This document shows, piece after piece, positions 9,746 to 21,707 of a DNA stretch of 64,000 nt (positions are counted from its first letter, which is position 1; each line of letters opens with the position of its first letter). Below the pieces are notes generated by a model, which was not told the origin of the DNA, ran no database searches, and was given only the letters and a program-made list of their open reading frames with translations. A program made the translations under genes and the position numbers. Origin of the DNA: Pseudomicrostroma phylloplanum (taxonomy: Eukaryota > Basidiomycota > Exobasidiomycetes > Microstromatales); contig BCHS01000012.1 of assembly GCA_039545275.1 (NCBI GenBank), forward strand, positions 372,001-436,000, written 5' to 3'.

Positions 9746-12149
9746 CTAGTGCGAGGATGGTGGATATGTGGCGGTCGTGTTGTCGGTACTTGCCCGGCTC
9801 TGGGAGGCTGGTGCGGCAGGCGGCTTCGCACCTGCCGTACCTGCTGCTCCCGCTCCCCAGCCTCTACTGCCCAAGTAATTGCCAAACCTTCCTAGTGCAC
9901 CCCTGATCTCTGTGGAAGCCGCTAGTGCAGCTTGCTGAGCCGCCTGAGCGTGAGGTGCAAGAGATGCCGGCAGTTCAAGGCCTTGCGGGGTAGTGGTAGT
10001 GGCTGTCCCTGTTGGGTCGCTCGCCGTGCTCAAGACCCCATTCTTGGGCGCAGCCGTGCCAGTGCTCTGCTGAGCCTGTTGCTGAGCTGCTTGTTGTGCA
10101 ACCCAGTCCCTCCGCCTCTTGGCGACCTCCATGCCAAAGGTGTTCGCCATATTGTACAGGCCCCTGCCGGCATTGCCCAGTGCTTCCCTACCGCTTGCCA
10201 TCTGCTCTTCTAGCCGCAGGTCATGCAGACCTGCCGTGAGCCTCAGACTCACGTCTTCCAAAGCTGACACCTTGCCGCCGCATGGGTGCTTGTACGGCAC
10301 CAGGTCGAACAGCAGTGGCGAAGTGGCACGATTCCACAGACTGTATGCTCTTGTTCCCTTGAATGCGGAGATGAAGTGAGCGTTGTACGATGCGAGCACA
10401 TCGGCATCACTGACTTCTATAGTTGTACCAGGAGCTGTTCCGCCTAGAGGTGTAGACGTCCCCGACTGCTGTCGCGCTAGGCCTTGACTGCCGCCGGACG
10501 TAAGCGAGCCGCCTCCCGACTTGGCGAGGAAGTCAGAGTACTTGACACAGGCCAGCATAGAGCAGATGTAGTCCTCGAACTTGGCTCTCACCCAATCCTC
10601 TGAGCCTTCATACTTCATCGTCGTCGGACGTGCCGGATCTGCTGGGTTGTATGACTCTACCACGACGTGGACGAGCTCGTCCATCCACTTTCGATCCGCA
10701 GGTGAGAGGGTGACCAGAGATTGCAGGGACGGCGCTGGCGGCTGGTGAGCATCTAGCGCTGTGGCAGTTTTGTCCGTAGCTGAAGGAGGTAGCACGGGAA
10801 ACTCGAGAGTCGAAGTCTCTAGATCAACAACGACATCAGGCTTGAATTCCCTTTGCTGCTTGAAGATGAGGTTCGTCGTTCCGACGAGCCACGAGTCGGC
10901 TTTCAACATGTCGATTTGCTGTAATGGAAGATAGGGCTGAAAGAACGAGTCTTCGCCGAAGATCCTCAGAGGACAGCCACAGAAACGCAGCAAGCTCCTC
11001 CTGTCACTCGTCTTGACGCTCTCTGCGACCTTGGGCTCTCTCCGTCGTGTGTAATCAAGCTCTGGTGAGGAACAATCGGAGAGTGACAGCAAGAGGCCTG
11101 GTATGAGGGACACGAGCGTGTACTCGAAGACGCAGAGCTTTTCGACGGGGTAGCCGAAGAACATGATCCGCTTCTGCAGGAGCAGAAGCTTGACGAGGAC
11201 AAGTGTCTTGAAGCGGAAGTTGTATATGAGCTCTCGCAAAGAGGTTCCTGGGAGATCAAAGACGTCAGGGCAAGTCAGCTTAGCGCGGGAAGATTCACAT
11301 CGCCGACAGACTGACCCATGTACATGACCCCTTCTCTCAAGCTGTCCTTGTCTGTCTTATTCACGGGAAAGGTAGCCTGAGTTGCCGTCCGCTCTCCGTC
11401 TCCTGTCTCCACGTTCTCGGTCTCATCTGTAGCTGCAATTGTGTCGTCTGCATCCTCTTCCGTGAAGTCGTCGTCTTCCGCTACGTCTTCGCCCTTCAAT
11501 CCGGCTGCTCTCAGTCCGGCCTCTAATGTATCATGAAAGTCGACTAGAATGGCCGTATCGGCAAGGTCACCTTGAGCGAAGAACGCTCTCGTGACGATGC
11601 CTAGCTTCTCTCGCAGCGGAGCGAATACGGGCTGGCAAAGAACGGCATCAAGAAAAGGGTGAGCTCATGTGAGCTTCGAATGCCTCACCATTCACCCCGT
11701 CAATGAGCATGTTTACTCACCTGCCGAGCCAGGACCACGACTGCCTTCTGTACGGTACTGCGAGTCACATCCTTGCCTCTGACAAGGAGCTTGTCACTGG
11801 CTATTTGCCGGTTGCAGCTAATACCAAAGACGGTAGAGTGTTTAGAGATGGTGGGGCAGTGCAGATGGAAGTGGGCAAAATCTTCGTCCGAAAGATGACT
11901 GCCATCCGGTAGAGCGCAGAAGGGCAGAGAGGACGTGAGGTCTGGATGGATCGCGGAATCTGAGAAAGCGGGAGGATGGGCCCATTCGACGATGGGCCCA
12001 AGATTGTGATCGAAGTTGACAACTGCCACGCCTAGAATGAGGTTTGTCCGTGCGGATGCGATACGCCTTGTGGTGGAGCGGAAAGAGGTGGCCGAGGCAG
12101 GACGAGAAGGAGCAGCGGAGCTGGATGACGACGATGCCATTGTGGACAT
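9746..12149 (-). CDS. AVL9: AVL9-like late secretory pathway protein
   Basis: DENN-related protein of the AVL9 family, implicated in late exocytic transport. Three exons, 12149-11721, 11631-11316 and 11247-9746, give 748 residues. The N-terminus shows the family start LGVAVVNFDHNLGPIVEW, then LPFCALPDGSH and VFGISCNRQI. Exon 2 contains QGDLADTAILVDFH and an acidic loop. Exon 3 opens with GTSLRELIYNFRFKTLVLVK, followed by FFGYPVEKLCVFEYTLVSLI. The second intron uses the less usual donor GTCAGT, chosen because it alone restores the conserved GTSLREL junction in frame. The C-terminus is low complexity (Gln, Ala, Thr). An ATG at 12140 is an alternative start. Divergent from the phosphatidylserine decarboxylase gene. 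Confidence 0.9.
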
Positions 12150-12723
12150 CCACTCTCGTTGGTCACTGACGAGGAGATTGTCTGAGGGCCACGGCTGGAC
12201 CAACAACTCTGTGGGGATGTATGGACGAGCGATGTTCCAGTGTATACTTGCCGAGGCATGAGTGGAGCAATGCGGTCCCCGGAAGTGTTGCTCGGTGACA
12301 CGCGCGACGATCGACTCAAAGCCAATGCTTGCTCTCTTTCCGCATCACCGGCCAAGGGCACCGCCTACCTCCTCAGGGGCCCACGTGTACAAGCATGAGG
12401 TGGTCGAAAAGGCGCTCACAATCGGGACGATACATGTAGCATTCTTGTGAGTGCATTCGATACCGATGGGGACCTTCTTAGTCTAAGCAAGCCGTCTGCC
12501 GTGACATCCCACGTTCAATTGGGGATCGGGCGAGTGCCTGTCTGACCCTGGCGGACTGGCGTGCCTGATTCTCTTTCCGCCGCTTCGGCACAATCGGCAT
12601 CTCCACGGAGGTGGAGAAGCTCCACCGCCCTGCCGCTCCCCACGCTCCTCAACGTCTTGCTCCTTCAGTCGTTGAGCGCTTCCTCTTGGTCCCTTTTTCC
12701 TTCACTGTATAATCATCATCAAC
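12150..12723. promoter_or_regulatory. Divergent promoter region AVL9 / PSD
   Basis: About 570 bp between opposite starts. A TATA-like TGTATAAT lies at about 12708, some 16 bp before the decarboxylase ATG, which is too close for a classical TATA box. Nothing else is recognisable. Confidence 0.45.
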
Positions 12724-14073
12724 ATGACGACCGGTACGGCTCAGCACGATCACGACAAGGAGGCTCTCGTGTCCTCTCTGGAACATCTCTGCGGGCACAA
12801 GTCAGGACAGACCACCTCTGCTTCCTCCCCGGCCCTTGCGGATCACAGTGTGGAACACCACGCTCTGACGCCCGCACATGCAGCAAGCACACAGCAGCGC
12901 AGCTGGTACTCTCGCTTCTTTCCCTCAGAAGAAAGGATTGATGAGCTCTTTGCCAAAGAGAATCTAGGGAACTGGGTCGTCAACCGGAGCACGGGAGAGC
13001 AGATCTTCGAGTCTATGCCCATCTATGGTGAGCAGATGTTGGATGACAGTGATTGAATTGCTGAATTAGCCAGGGCTGACGGAATTGATTCGCCATCAGT
13101 CCGACTTGGCATGCATATCTTGTTCCTCCACTCGAAAAAGAGTAGTCTCCTGAGATACCACTCCGTCGACCACCTTTTAGAGGAGCTGAGCGTCAGCCAG
13201 GGCAAGGCGTACGACGACGAGAGCGATCCGGCAGCAGTCCTAGCGCACATCAAGAGCTTCGTTGCCACGTATGCTATTCCTCTCGACGAGCTTTTGCAGC
13301 CAGATCTCTCTACCTACCGGAACTTCAATGCCTTCTTCGCCCGCCGGCTCAAAGGCGATGCACGTCCTGTTGCAGAGCACACCGATCCAACCGTCATCTC
13401 GTCTGCAGCAGACTGTCGTCTGACCGTCTTCTCCACCGTGGACGACGCGACCCGCTTTTGGATCAAGGGCAAAAACTTCTCTGTCCCTAGCCTCCTCGGA
13501 GATGAGTCCACCGCAAGCAGATTTCCTCCCGGAAGCTCCCTCGCTATCTTCCGGTTGGCGCCTGCCGACTACCACCGCTACCATTCGCCCGTCGGACCCT
13601 CTGTTGCTGGACCTACGAAGCACATCAAGGGAGACTACCTGACCGTCAATGGTGAGTGGGCCGAGCGCAGGGGCTACCGCAGCTGCCGTCCATAGATAGT
13701 GCTCATCAGCTGACCAATGACTTTCTTCGCAGCTACCGTTGTCAATGAGAACTTCGACGTCTTCACCAACAATAGAAGAGATGTTCTGCTCAGCACCTGG
13801 ACACCGAAAGAAGGCCAGTCGATTCCGTATGCCCTTGTCGCCATCGGCGCTATGCTAGTCGGAAGCATCGGCTGGTCAGAAGGCGCCGTAGTGGGGAACC
13901 CTGCGCACCGAGGTCAGGAATTGGGATGGTTCCAGTACGGTGGCTCGACGTGCATTGCAGTCTTCCCACCTGAAGCCAAGGTGCAGTGGGACGAGGATCT
14001 GCTGAAGACGTCCCAAGGAGGAAGGGAGACGATTGTCAAGGTCGGTGAAAGGATCGGCCGGTCACTGGCGTGA
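12724..14073 (+). CDS. Phosphatidylserine decarboxylase (non-mitochondrial type)
   Basis: Converts phosphatidylserine to phosphatidylethanolamine using a pyruvoyl group made by self-cleavage. Three exons, 12724-13027, 13100-13651 and 13733-14073, all joined in phase 1, give 398 residues. Family motifs include the region around FNAFFARRLK, the substrate-site FRLAPADYHRYHSPV and VNENFDVFTNNRR. The self-cleavage motif is GGST at residues 355-358, with the pyruvoyl expected from Ser357. There is no obvious presequence, transmembrane helix or C2 domain at the N-terminus. This suggests a short soluble or peripherally bound form rather than the mitochondrial Psd1 type. GGST instead of LGST fits the Psd2-like class. 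Confidence 0.93.
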
Positions 14074-14178
14074 GAATGTCCCTCTCAGGACTAGCAAAGT
14101 CTCCGTGGAAAGCAATTGTACTGTACATTGAATTGACGAGGTATACGTGTAGTAGATAGTAGAACATGACCAAAAGGT

Positions 14179-15903
14179 CTACGGACTTGCAAAGAAGCTC
14201 CTGATGTCGCCTTGGCCTTTGCGCTTCTTTGGCGAATCCGTATGGCGTTTCTTCGAGTCCTCAGCAGCCTTCTTCGATGGGGTTGTAGGCGGACCAGTTC
14301 CTTGTGGACGCGGCAGCGACATGGGTCCCTGTCCACTGGGCGATACCTCATGCCGTCCCTCAGCTCCGGCTCCCAGACCCAATTCCTCCTCCGTCTCCTT
14401 CTTCACCTTTTGTTTCTTGAAAGAATTCTCCAGCGCTCCATCGCCCATTTTGACCTCGGGCGCTTTGCGCTTGAAGGTAGAGCCATGGCCTTCCTCTTTC
14501 TTAACGCTGCCGTACTTGCTGAGGCCGCTGTGGGGTTCGTCCAGAGTCGAATAGCCGCCATTAGGCCGGTCTGGCGAGACTGGCGGATTCCAGGGATCCG
14601 GAGACCAGCGTGAGGATGGAGGCTTCGCTGTTGAGCTGTCCTTGGCTTCTTTCTTGGGTTTCACATCGTCTGCGGCAGATGTGTGGGTATCGTGGGCCTC
14701 TGCCGCCTTCGTAGCGGCCAGCAGCTCTTCGTGGGGGACTTCTTTCTCCTCTCCTTCTGCTTGCTGTATCTCCTCTTCTTGTTGAGTGACCTCCAGCAAA
14801 GCATGATCTTTGTCTTCTTCCGCTCCTTCTTCCATTTTGCCTTGATGGACATCCTCCCCGGCCACATCCTCCTCCTGCGGGGCAGGGGCATGGGTCTCCG
14901 AATTCGTATCGGGCGCTACCTTCTTACCACGGCTTTCCTCGCTCGCTTCTGTCTTTTCCGACTTTTGTGCTCGACCAAAAGCAGCCATGAGACCATCTTT
15001 GCGATCCTCGACAGGCAGCAAGAAGCTCGGGTTGTCGTTGCCCACTTTGCCGACCTCCTTTGGTACCTTGTAGAATTCTAACTTGCCATCGAACGTCTTG
15101 ACTAACTTCTTGACTTCGGCCAAAGGTGCATTAGGATCCAGCCAAGTCGCAATGGCTTCTTCCGAAGGGAGGATCAGAGGCTGTCGGTCGTGCAAGAAGT
15201 CCAGCTGGGAAGACACATCCGTGGTGATGATAGTGAAGGTAAACCTCTCCTCGCTCTCTCCATCGGGTCGACACTTCTCCCAGAGGCCCGCCAAAGGCAT
15301 CATCTTCTTCTCTTTGCCCTCTCTATCTTTCCTTCCCACTCCTCCTTCCTCCATGCCGATGAAGTGAGGAATGCGTTCCACGCCTGAGCCTTTGGTCTTT
15401 TTGAGCCACTCGTAGAAGCCCTGTACAAAGACGACGCAGCGCTGCCCCTTATTGAATGGGCGTGACCATAGTGGCGAGCCAGACAAAAGGGTGTCGTCTC
15501 GAGCGTTGATGGTGTTCATGGTATCCTTGAAGGTTGGAAGCTGCTTCTGGTGAGGAGGTAGCAAGCCCCACCGCATCGTCTGCATAATGGCGCTCCCTGC
15601 CTCCTCGTTCTCATCCTGCTCTCCCTCGTCCGCCTCAATTTGCAGTGAAGAGGTGTCCTCTTTCGGGAGTACACGCCTCACTACAGGTACATAAGAGTTC
15701 GGCGCTACGTTGTGTGACGCATGGTATGTATCAGAGCCTCTTGTCTGGCGGGGCCGGCGGCGCCGAGGGAGTTGGGGTGCCACAGCATTTCTGTATTGCT
15801 GCGCCGGATGCGCCTGTGGACTATTGTTCGCAGGATGAGCTTAGTGGTCAGTCCAGTGCCACCGGTACGCAAGCCTGTCGTACACTCACAATCGACCACA
15901 CAT
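14179..15903 (-). CDS. HMCES: SRAP-domain abasic-site shielding protein (HMCES-like)
   Basis: Catches abasic sites in single-stranded DNA by forming a covalent bond with its N-terminal Cys2. A 14-nt first exon (15903-15890) encodes MCGR plus part of Phe, so the catalytic Cys2 sits alone on a microexon. Exon 2 runs 15820-14179 after an AATAG acceptor; total 551 residues. Family motifs follow: NVAPNSYVPVVR, MRWGLLP, NARDDT, VVFVQGFYEW and FTIITTDVS with the catalytic His in LHDRQPLIL. The C-terminal half is an acidic then Lys/Pro-rich disordered tail. The very end, QGDIRSFF near the stop, fits the PCNA-interacting (PIP) box Q-x-x-h-x-x-F-F. Divergent from TOM22. Confidence 0.93.
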
Positions 15904-16198
15904 TGAGGCGGTGAGATCGCCCTACCGGCTTTGGCCGTGGTAAGGGCATGTTCAAGAGGAGCAGCAGTGTTAGGCAGCTACGCGGAGACGCTCAGATGCG
16001 GAAAGGCGCGACTGAGGTGGAGTCGTCGTTCCGGCAGGGCTGAGGCAATTTTGCCCCTCAAGCTCCGATCCGATCGTCGCACTTCGCAAGCACTCTTCCT
16101 TTCATCCCTTCGTTTCACCACGCATTCTCACTCCACACATCGCCCTTAAAGCGCACAACGAGGACGCTTCTTCACACACAAGAGCTCATACATAGACA
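15904..16198. promoter_or_regulatory. Divergent promoter region HMCES / TOM22
   Basis: About 295 bp between the two opposite starts. A pyrimidine-rich run lies toward the TOM22 side. No specific site is recognised. Confidence 0.45.
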
Positions 16199-17267
16199 AT
16201 GGTTCAATTGACAGAGGTTACCGACGAGTCGGTCAGGAGGCCCAATGTCGGACAGGAAGATGACGAGGGATGGGAGAATGAGAGCGAAGTCGTGAGTAGC
16301 GTTGCACAATTCCGACATGCGATATCGCTCTGGGAGGGCTCAGACTCTGAGCATGGCCATGAGGCTCGGGAATGAGGGGGGATGAGTCTCGGCCCCGCCT
16401 CGCGGTTATGCTTCATCAGGGTGAAGCATTGGCTTTTGACGTTCGGAGGATCGGAGGATCGGAGGATCGGAAGATCGTACATTATGCCCGATCCTCGTCG
16501 CAAAAGTAGGCCCTCCGCTGACAGTTGACCCCTTGGCACGCCTCTCTGTATCCCTCCCAGCTCTCGGACGAGCTTTCTGACGACGAAGACGATGATGATG
16601 ATGACGTCTCTGAGCGAGGCCTGGCCGTTCGTAAAGAGACGCTCGCCCAGCGCATCGCTGCCCTGAAGGACATCGTTCCGCCGTCCACCCGTCGCAGTCT
16701 GGCGCTTCGCTTCCAGACAGCGTCGACCTACGCTTCTTTCGGTGGCAAGATCGTTGGCAACTTGGGCTGGATGGTCATCACCACCGCCCTGTTGGTCGGA
16801 CTGCCCTACACGCTGGCCTCGGAGGGCGAGGCCATGATCGTTCAGCAGGAGAGGGAATACGCCCAGCAGCAAAACGGAGCCCAGCAGGTGAGTTGAACCT
16901 CCAGATAGTCATAAGACAGTGGCCGGTGTAGTATCTCGAAGGACGGCAGCCTGTGTCAGGGACAGGCTATGCAGGATGGAGTGGGACCGATCTGTCGAGT
17001 CGTACCGCCAGGTCCCCTCTTGCTCAGTACTCAGGCAATCGATGGTCACTGCCGGCACGCTCTAGGCAATGTCAGGGCTGACCTTGAGAGCCGACAGCGG
17101 TCAACTGTTGTCCCTCTCATAATCCTGAGCGGTAAGGGAGGACGGTGTACTGACTCCCCTTGCCTGCACCCCTTCTTACCTCTCAGATGCTCGGTGGTGG
17201 TGCACCCGGTGGTCTCGATGGTCAGGGCCAGCAACAGCAGGGCGGCATCCGACCTCCTGGCTTCTAA
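16199..17267 (+). CDS. TOM22: Mitochondrial import receptor subunit Tom22
   Basis: Central receptor and organiser of the outer-membrane TOM complex. Three exons, 16199-16291, 16561-16887 and 17187-17267, all in phase 0 with GTGAGT donors, give 166 residues. The cytosolic part is strongly acidic (LSDELSDDEDDDDDDVSE), as expected for the presequence-binding receptor. It is followed by LAQRIAALKDIVPPSTRR and a single membrane helix around GNLGWMVITTALLVGLPYTL. The short Gly/Gln-rich C-terminus faces the intermembrane space. Length and layout match fungal Tom22. The introns are long for this window (about 270 and 300 nt), and the first carries a small tandem repeat. Confidence 0.92.
16444..16477. 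repeat. 8-bp tandem repeat in TOM22 intron 1
   Basis: Four head-to-tail copies of CGGAGGAT, the last with one substitution (CGGAAGAT), lie within the first TOM22 intron. Likely a simple minisatellite. Confidence 0.85.
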
Positions 17268-17729
17268 GACATATCTGCAAGGAAAATCATGGGAAGTTTG
17301 GCGCGGAGGGCAGATATTCTCTGGGCAGCAGACTCGGATCTTGCTACACACCCTGAGGAGCGAGGCTACCTGTATAACACTTTATCACAATTGCACCACT
17401 GTCTCCTCTCGCACTCTTCTGGCGCTACGTGATGGGTTGAGAACCGACTAGCGCCGATTGCCGTGCTCATTTGACCTGTCTTTAGTGTCTGTGTATCGGG
17501 CCTCTCCGCCAAGCCTGTGTGGCGCGTCATGTGGCCGTGGGCTTGTGCCTGGGCCGACCGGCAAACGCGGGGTCGTTCAACCTCCGGCTATCCATCTACC
17601 CCGGACGGCGAAGTGTCCCCGACCGAGCCCCCTTTTCCCTTACTTGTCTTCCCTTGTCATCAAGCATTGTCTTGTGCCTTCTGATCTCTGCTACCTTCAG
17701 TCTCCTCATCACCCTTCGCGTCCTTCACA
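17268..17729. other. Intergenic, TOM22 3' end and thiolase promoter
   Basis: About 460 bp between tandem genes. I see no gene. It holds the TOM22 3' UTR and the thiolase promoter; the last 80 bp upstream of the ATG are pyrimidine-rich (CTTTTCCCTTACTTGTCTTCC), as is common before fungal starts. Confidence 0.4.
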
Positions 17730-19173
17730 ATGGCCTCGTCTACCGAACGTATTACCCAGCTTGCCGGTCACCTCGATCCCCGAACATGGTCCGGCAAGGG
17801 CCTCGCCGCCGCCCAGGTCAAGAGCGACTCTGATGTGGTCATCGTCGCAATGGGTCGAACTCCCTACTGCAAGGCCTTCAAGGGAGCGTTGAAGGACTGC
17901 CCCTTCGACATCTTGTGCTATGAGACTTTCAAGGGAGTGCTCAGCCGTGCTGATATGGACCCTTCCCTCATCCAGGAGGTCGGTGAGTAGGAGTAGTGGC
18001 GAGATCGATTGCGGTGGGACGGTCAAGGTATATTCGACGATAGCAGGCTCTGACAAGAATCTTATTTCCATAATACTTCTCTCGCAGCCGTCGGAAATGT
18101 TCGCAACGTAGACAATCACTACGACATCCGAGCCGCTGCCCTTGCCGCTGGCATCCCCAACACTGCACCCACTCATGTCCTCAACCGCTTCTGTGCCAGT
18201 GGCCTGCAGTCTTTGCGAACCATTGCCAACCAGATCCAGGTGGGAGAGATCGAATGCGGTATGGCACTTGGTGTGGAGAGCATGACCAACCACCCCAAGA
18301 GAGACTTCAACTTCTCTGAAGTCATCAGGAACTCTCACCAGGAGGCAGCAGACTGCATCATGCCCATGGGATGGACCTCCGAGAATGTGGCGAAGGAATT
18401 CAAGATTACCAGGGCGCAGATGGACACCGTTGCCGCTCGCTCCCACAGCCGAGCCTTCAAGGCACAGAAGTCGGGCAAGTTCGCGGAGGAGATCTTTCCC
18501 GTGACCGTGCCGGATGGTAACGGTGGCTGGAAGGTCGTGGAGCACGATGACGGTATTCGAGAGAACTCTACAGTTGAAGGTCTGGGCAAGATCAAGCCGG
18601 CTTTCCCACAGTGGGAACCCGCGCAGACTACTGGTGGAAATGCCAGGTGAGTAAACGGAGCGCAGACGGCTGGCGCACCGATTGATCGATAAACTTGCTC
18701 ACCCTTGCATTTCCCTGGTCTCTGACAGTCAAATCACCGATGGAGGAGCTGCTATGATTCTCATGCGTCGCTCATTGGCCAACAAGCTCGGCAAGAAGCC
18801 CTTGGCCAAGTACGTCGGTAGTGCCGTCGCGGGTCTGCCTCCCCGCATCATGGGCATCGGACCCACCATTGCCATTCCCAAGGTCCTCGAGTTGACGGGC
18901 ATCAAGCCAGAGGAGGTAGACATCTACGAGATCAACGAAGCCTTTGCGTCCATGCTCGTCTACTGCCAGCAGAAGCTGGAGATCCCAGAGGAGAAGCTCA
19001 ACCCTCAAGGAGGAGCCATTGCTCTCGGCCACCCTCTTGGTAGCTCAGCCCTGCGACTTTCCATCACTGCCTTGACGCAGCTTGCCAGGGCAGAGAAGAA
19101 GGGCGGAGTGGCATGTGCTGCAGCTTGTATCGGGCTCGGCATGGGGCAGGCTGGTATCTTCATCTCGGAGTAA
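17730..19173 (+). CDS. POT1: Peroxisomal 3-ketoacyl-CoA thiolase
   Basis: Last step of fatty-acid beta-oxidation: thiolytic cleavage of 3-ketoacyl-CoA to acetyl-CoA and a shortened acyl-CoA. Three exons, 17730-17982, 18088-18646 and 18729-19173, give 418 residues. An N-terminal PTS2 import signal fits R-I-x5-H-L at residues 7-15 (RITQLAGHL), which assigns it to peroxisomes and the Pex7 route. The acyl-accepting Cys is in NRFCASGLQS (about Cys120), the active-site His in GHPLGSSALR (about His372), and the second Cys in the CIGLGMGQAG region (about Cys404). Family signature NEAFASMLV is also present. Confidence 0.96.
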
Positions 19174-19557
19174 AGATGAGGCGGAATCCCCTCCCGCGAG
19201 GGCCCATTCATTCTCCTGCGCGTTCATCTTGGTAGCCTCGTTCCGACTCCTTCTCTGATGTGTTTCATAGCCTTCATCCAAATCTGATCTGCACTTGTCG
19301 CCACGTCATTGTCATCGTGAGCACCCTGAGTAGTACGCTCGCCGCTACCTGAACCTTTCCGCCGGACGTCGGAAAGGGACCGAGTTGGTGGTCGGAGTCT
19401 TGATTTTCCGGGAGTGCGTGCGTCCGTGGGCGAAATTTTTGGCAGCAGCGTCCGGTTCTTCTTCCGTTTCCCCACCTTTGGCTTCATCGGTCAATCCAGT
19501 CCCACTCCTACTTGCACTCACACCTCCCTCCCAGCGCACCTACGCTACTTATCGAAC
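19174..19557. other. Intergenic, thiolase 3' end and NUG1-like promoter
   Basis: About 380 bp between tandem genes with no coding signal I trust. A T-run in GAAATTTTTGG near 19430-19442 is the only notable AT-rich patch. Confidence 0.4.
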
Positions 19558-21473
19558 ATGGCCAAGGGACCAAAGAGAGCCTCAAAGAGGACTTCGACCA
19601 AGCAGCGAGTCAAAGTCGAAAAGAAGGTTCGCGAGCACCACCGCAAGCAGCGGCGAGAGGCAAAGAAGAATCCTCAATGGCGTACCAAGAAGCAGGCCGA
19701 CCCTGGGATCCCCAATTCATTCCCGTACAAGGAGCAGCTGCTAGATGAGATTCAGATGAGGAGGGATCGAGAGGAGCAGCGCAAGTTGGAGGAGAGGGAG
19801 AAGAGGATCGCTGAGAGGAAGAAGGGCAAGGCGCCCGCCTCGGATGACGATGACGAGGACGAAGAGGACGATGCGATGCTAGCGGACGAGGACGAAGAGG
19901 AGTCGCCTGCCCTCGCAAGACAGATCAACGCACCCTTCTATCCCGGGTCGCTACAGGAGCTCCTTGACGATGATGAGGTCAAGAACATCGTATTTGCTCT
20001 GGACGCCAGAGATCCTGAGGCATGGAGGTGTGAGCAGGTGGAGAGTGCCGCAAAGGGCAAGGGCAAGGCTGTTCATCTAGCTGTGACACGGTGTGGTGAG
20101 TCGAGAGTGCCTGAGGTAGAGAAGAGAGGTTGACCTTCCTTGTACTGAGCTTGTGAGCTCTCATCTCTGGTAACCATTCAGACCTGGTTCCACTTGAGGC
20201 TCTCGTCTCTCACTTGCACACCCTTACTACATCCTCGTCATGGCCGATCCACACCGTCTCCGCTCGCCCTGCTGGTGGTGCATCCTCGCTCATTGCAGCG
20301 CTCAATGGCAAAGGCGGCTCGGCCTTCGTGGGCTTTGAGAACTCTGGCCGCTCCGCTCTGGCTACTCTAGCCTTCAACGAGCTGGGTGAGAATGGAGCTG
20401 TCAAGATCTTCGATACGACACATTTGCTACCGATCAGGCGCAGCAGCGTCAGTGGAGACGACGAGGAAGAAGACGAGGACTTGGAAGATGAGGACGAAGA
20501 CGAAGATGAGGAAGAGGCGTATGATGCGTCGGACGACTTCGATTCGCAGCGCAGCAACGCCTATCGACTGCTCATGCGAAACAAGGGCAAGGTGGAGAGG
20601 ACAAAAGACCCCCTACCGCTGCTTTGGGCTCTGCTTCCCTTGGTCTCGCAAAGCGAGGACCTGATGCTGCTCTACAACGTCCCGGCGTTCGGATCCTACC
20701 GGCCGTCTCTTCCTTCTACAGACGAGGACCTCACAGAGACAGAGAAGTACCTCCACACCAGGTCTGAGCTGAACAACAAGATCTGCAAAGATACAGAGGA
20801 GTTCTTGATCGGCCTGGCCAGGGTGCAAGGCAGAGCAAGGAAGCACGGCATCCCAGACGTGACTGCTGCTGCCCGCGTTGTGCTGCGAGACTGGAGTGCT
20901 GGCTGCCTAGGCTACTATACGACTGCTAGCGGATGGACAAAGATTCCCAAGGCGGAGAGGGAGGAGATCACCCTCAAGATCCGGGCAGATCTGGAGAAGA
21001 AGGGCCTGGGCAAGGTGGTGCAGAGCAGAAAGGACTGGAGGAAGTCCTTCATCGAGACGCAAAAGGAGAGGAGAGATCTGCACCCCAGCCCTGCCCTTGG
21101 CGAGTTGAGGCTCAAGTCGGCGGGCAGAGGAGCTCTTGCAGGGCTCGAAGCCGAGTCTTTCGAGTTCTGGCGACCGAGGGAGATCATCCAAGACGTTGAG
21201 GAGGACGAGGAGGACGAAGATGAGATCGAAGGTCTGATTGCCAGTGACGACGAGGAGGACGACGAAGAGATGCTCGATGAGGACGAGGATGAAGAGGACG
21301 ACGAAGAGGAGGAGGAAGAAGAAGAGGCAGCTCCTCTGCCCAAGTCTGCGCTGAGGCAAGCCTCTCGCCAGGCAAAGGCAAAGTCACTAGCAGCTCTGGG
21401 CCCTGCGGTGTCTGCGAAGAAGAGGGTGAGGATGGTGGAGCCCAGCAAGAAGGAGAAGAGGAGGACAGGATGA
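19558..21473 (+). CDS. NUG1: NUG1/nucleostemin-like ribosome biogenesis protein with degenerate GTPase motifs
   Basis: Nucleolar GNL3/Nug1/Grn1 family, which normally contains circularly permuted GTPases acting in 60S subunit maturation. Two exons, 19558-20095 and 20182-21473, give 609 residues. The N-terminal Lys/Arg-rich GNL3/Grn1 domain is clear (KKNPQWRTKKQADPGIPNSF). The DARDP motif is intact at 149-153. However, the G4 motif is TRCD (177-180) instead of NKxD, G1 is GFENSGRS (230-237) with Arg for the P-loop Lys, and G3 is DTTH (257-260) instead of DxPG. Long acidic runs occur at about 95-115, 295-310 and in the C-terminal part. GTP binding is therefore doubtful. The splice junction lies within the G4 motif, between Cys and Asp. 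Confidence 0.85.
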
Positions 21474-21707
21474 GTGGTGACTGTACCTTCCATATTGCCA
21501 CTCTGTCTACATTCTCTCGCACCAATTGTACTTCTTCCTTTACGCACGCGCCCGTCCAAGAATCGACAGGGTCTCAGAATCCCCGCCTGTTCCGCTTGCC
21601 TGTCCCCTTTCCGCTTCATTCCTTCCTCCCACATCCTACTGATCCTCCCAGTCCACGCTGAGGTAGGCAAACATCCTACGCCTACCCTTGTTGGTCGCTC
21701 GCCCACC

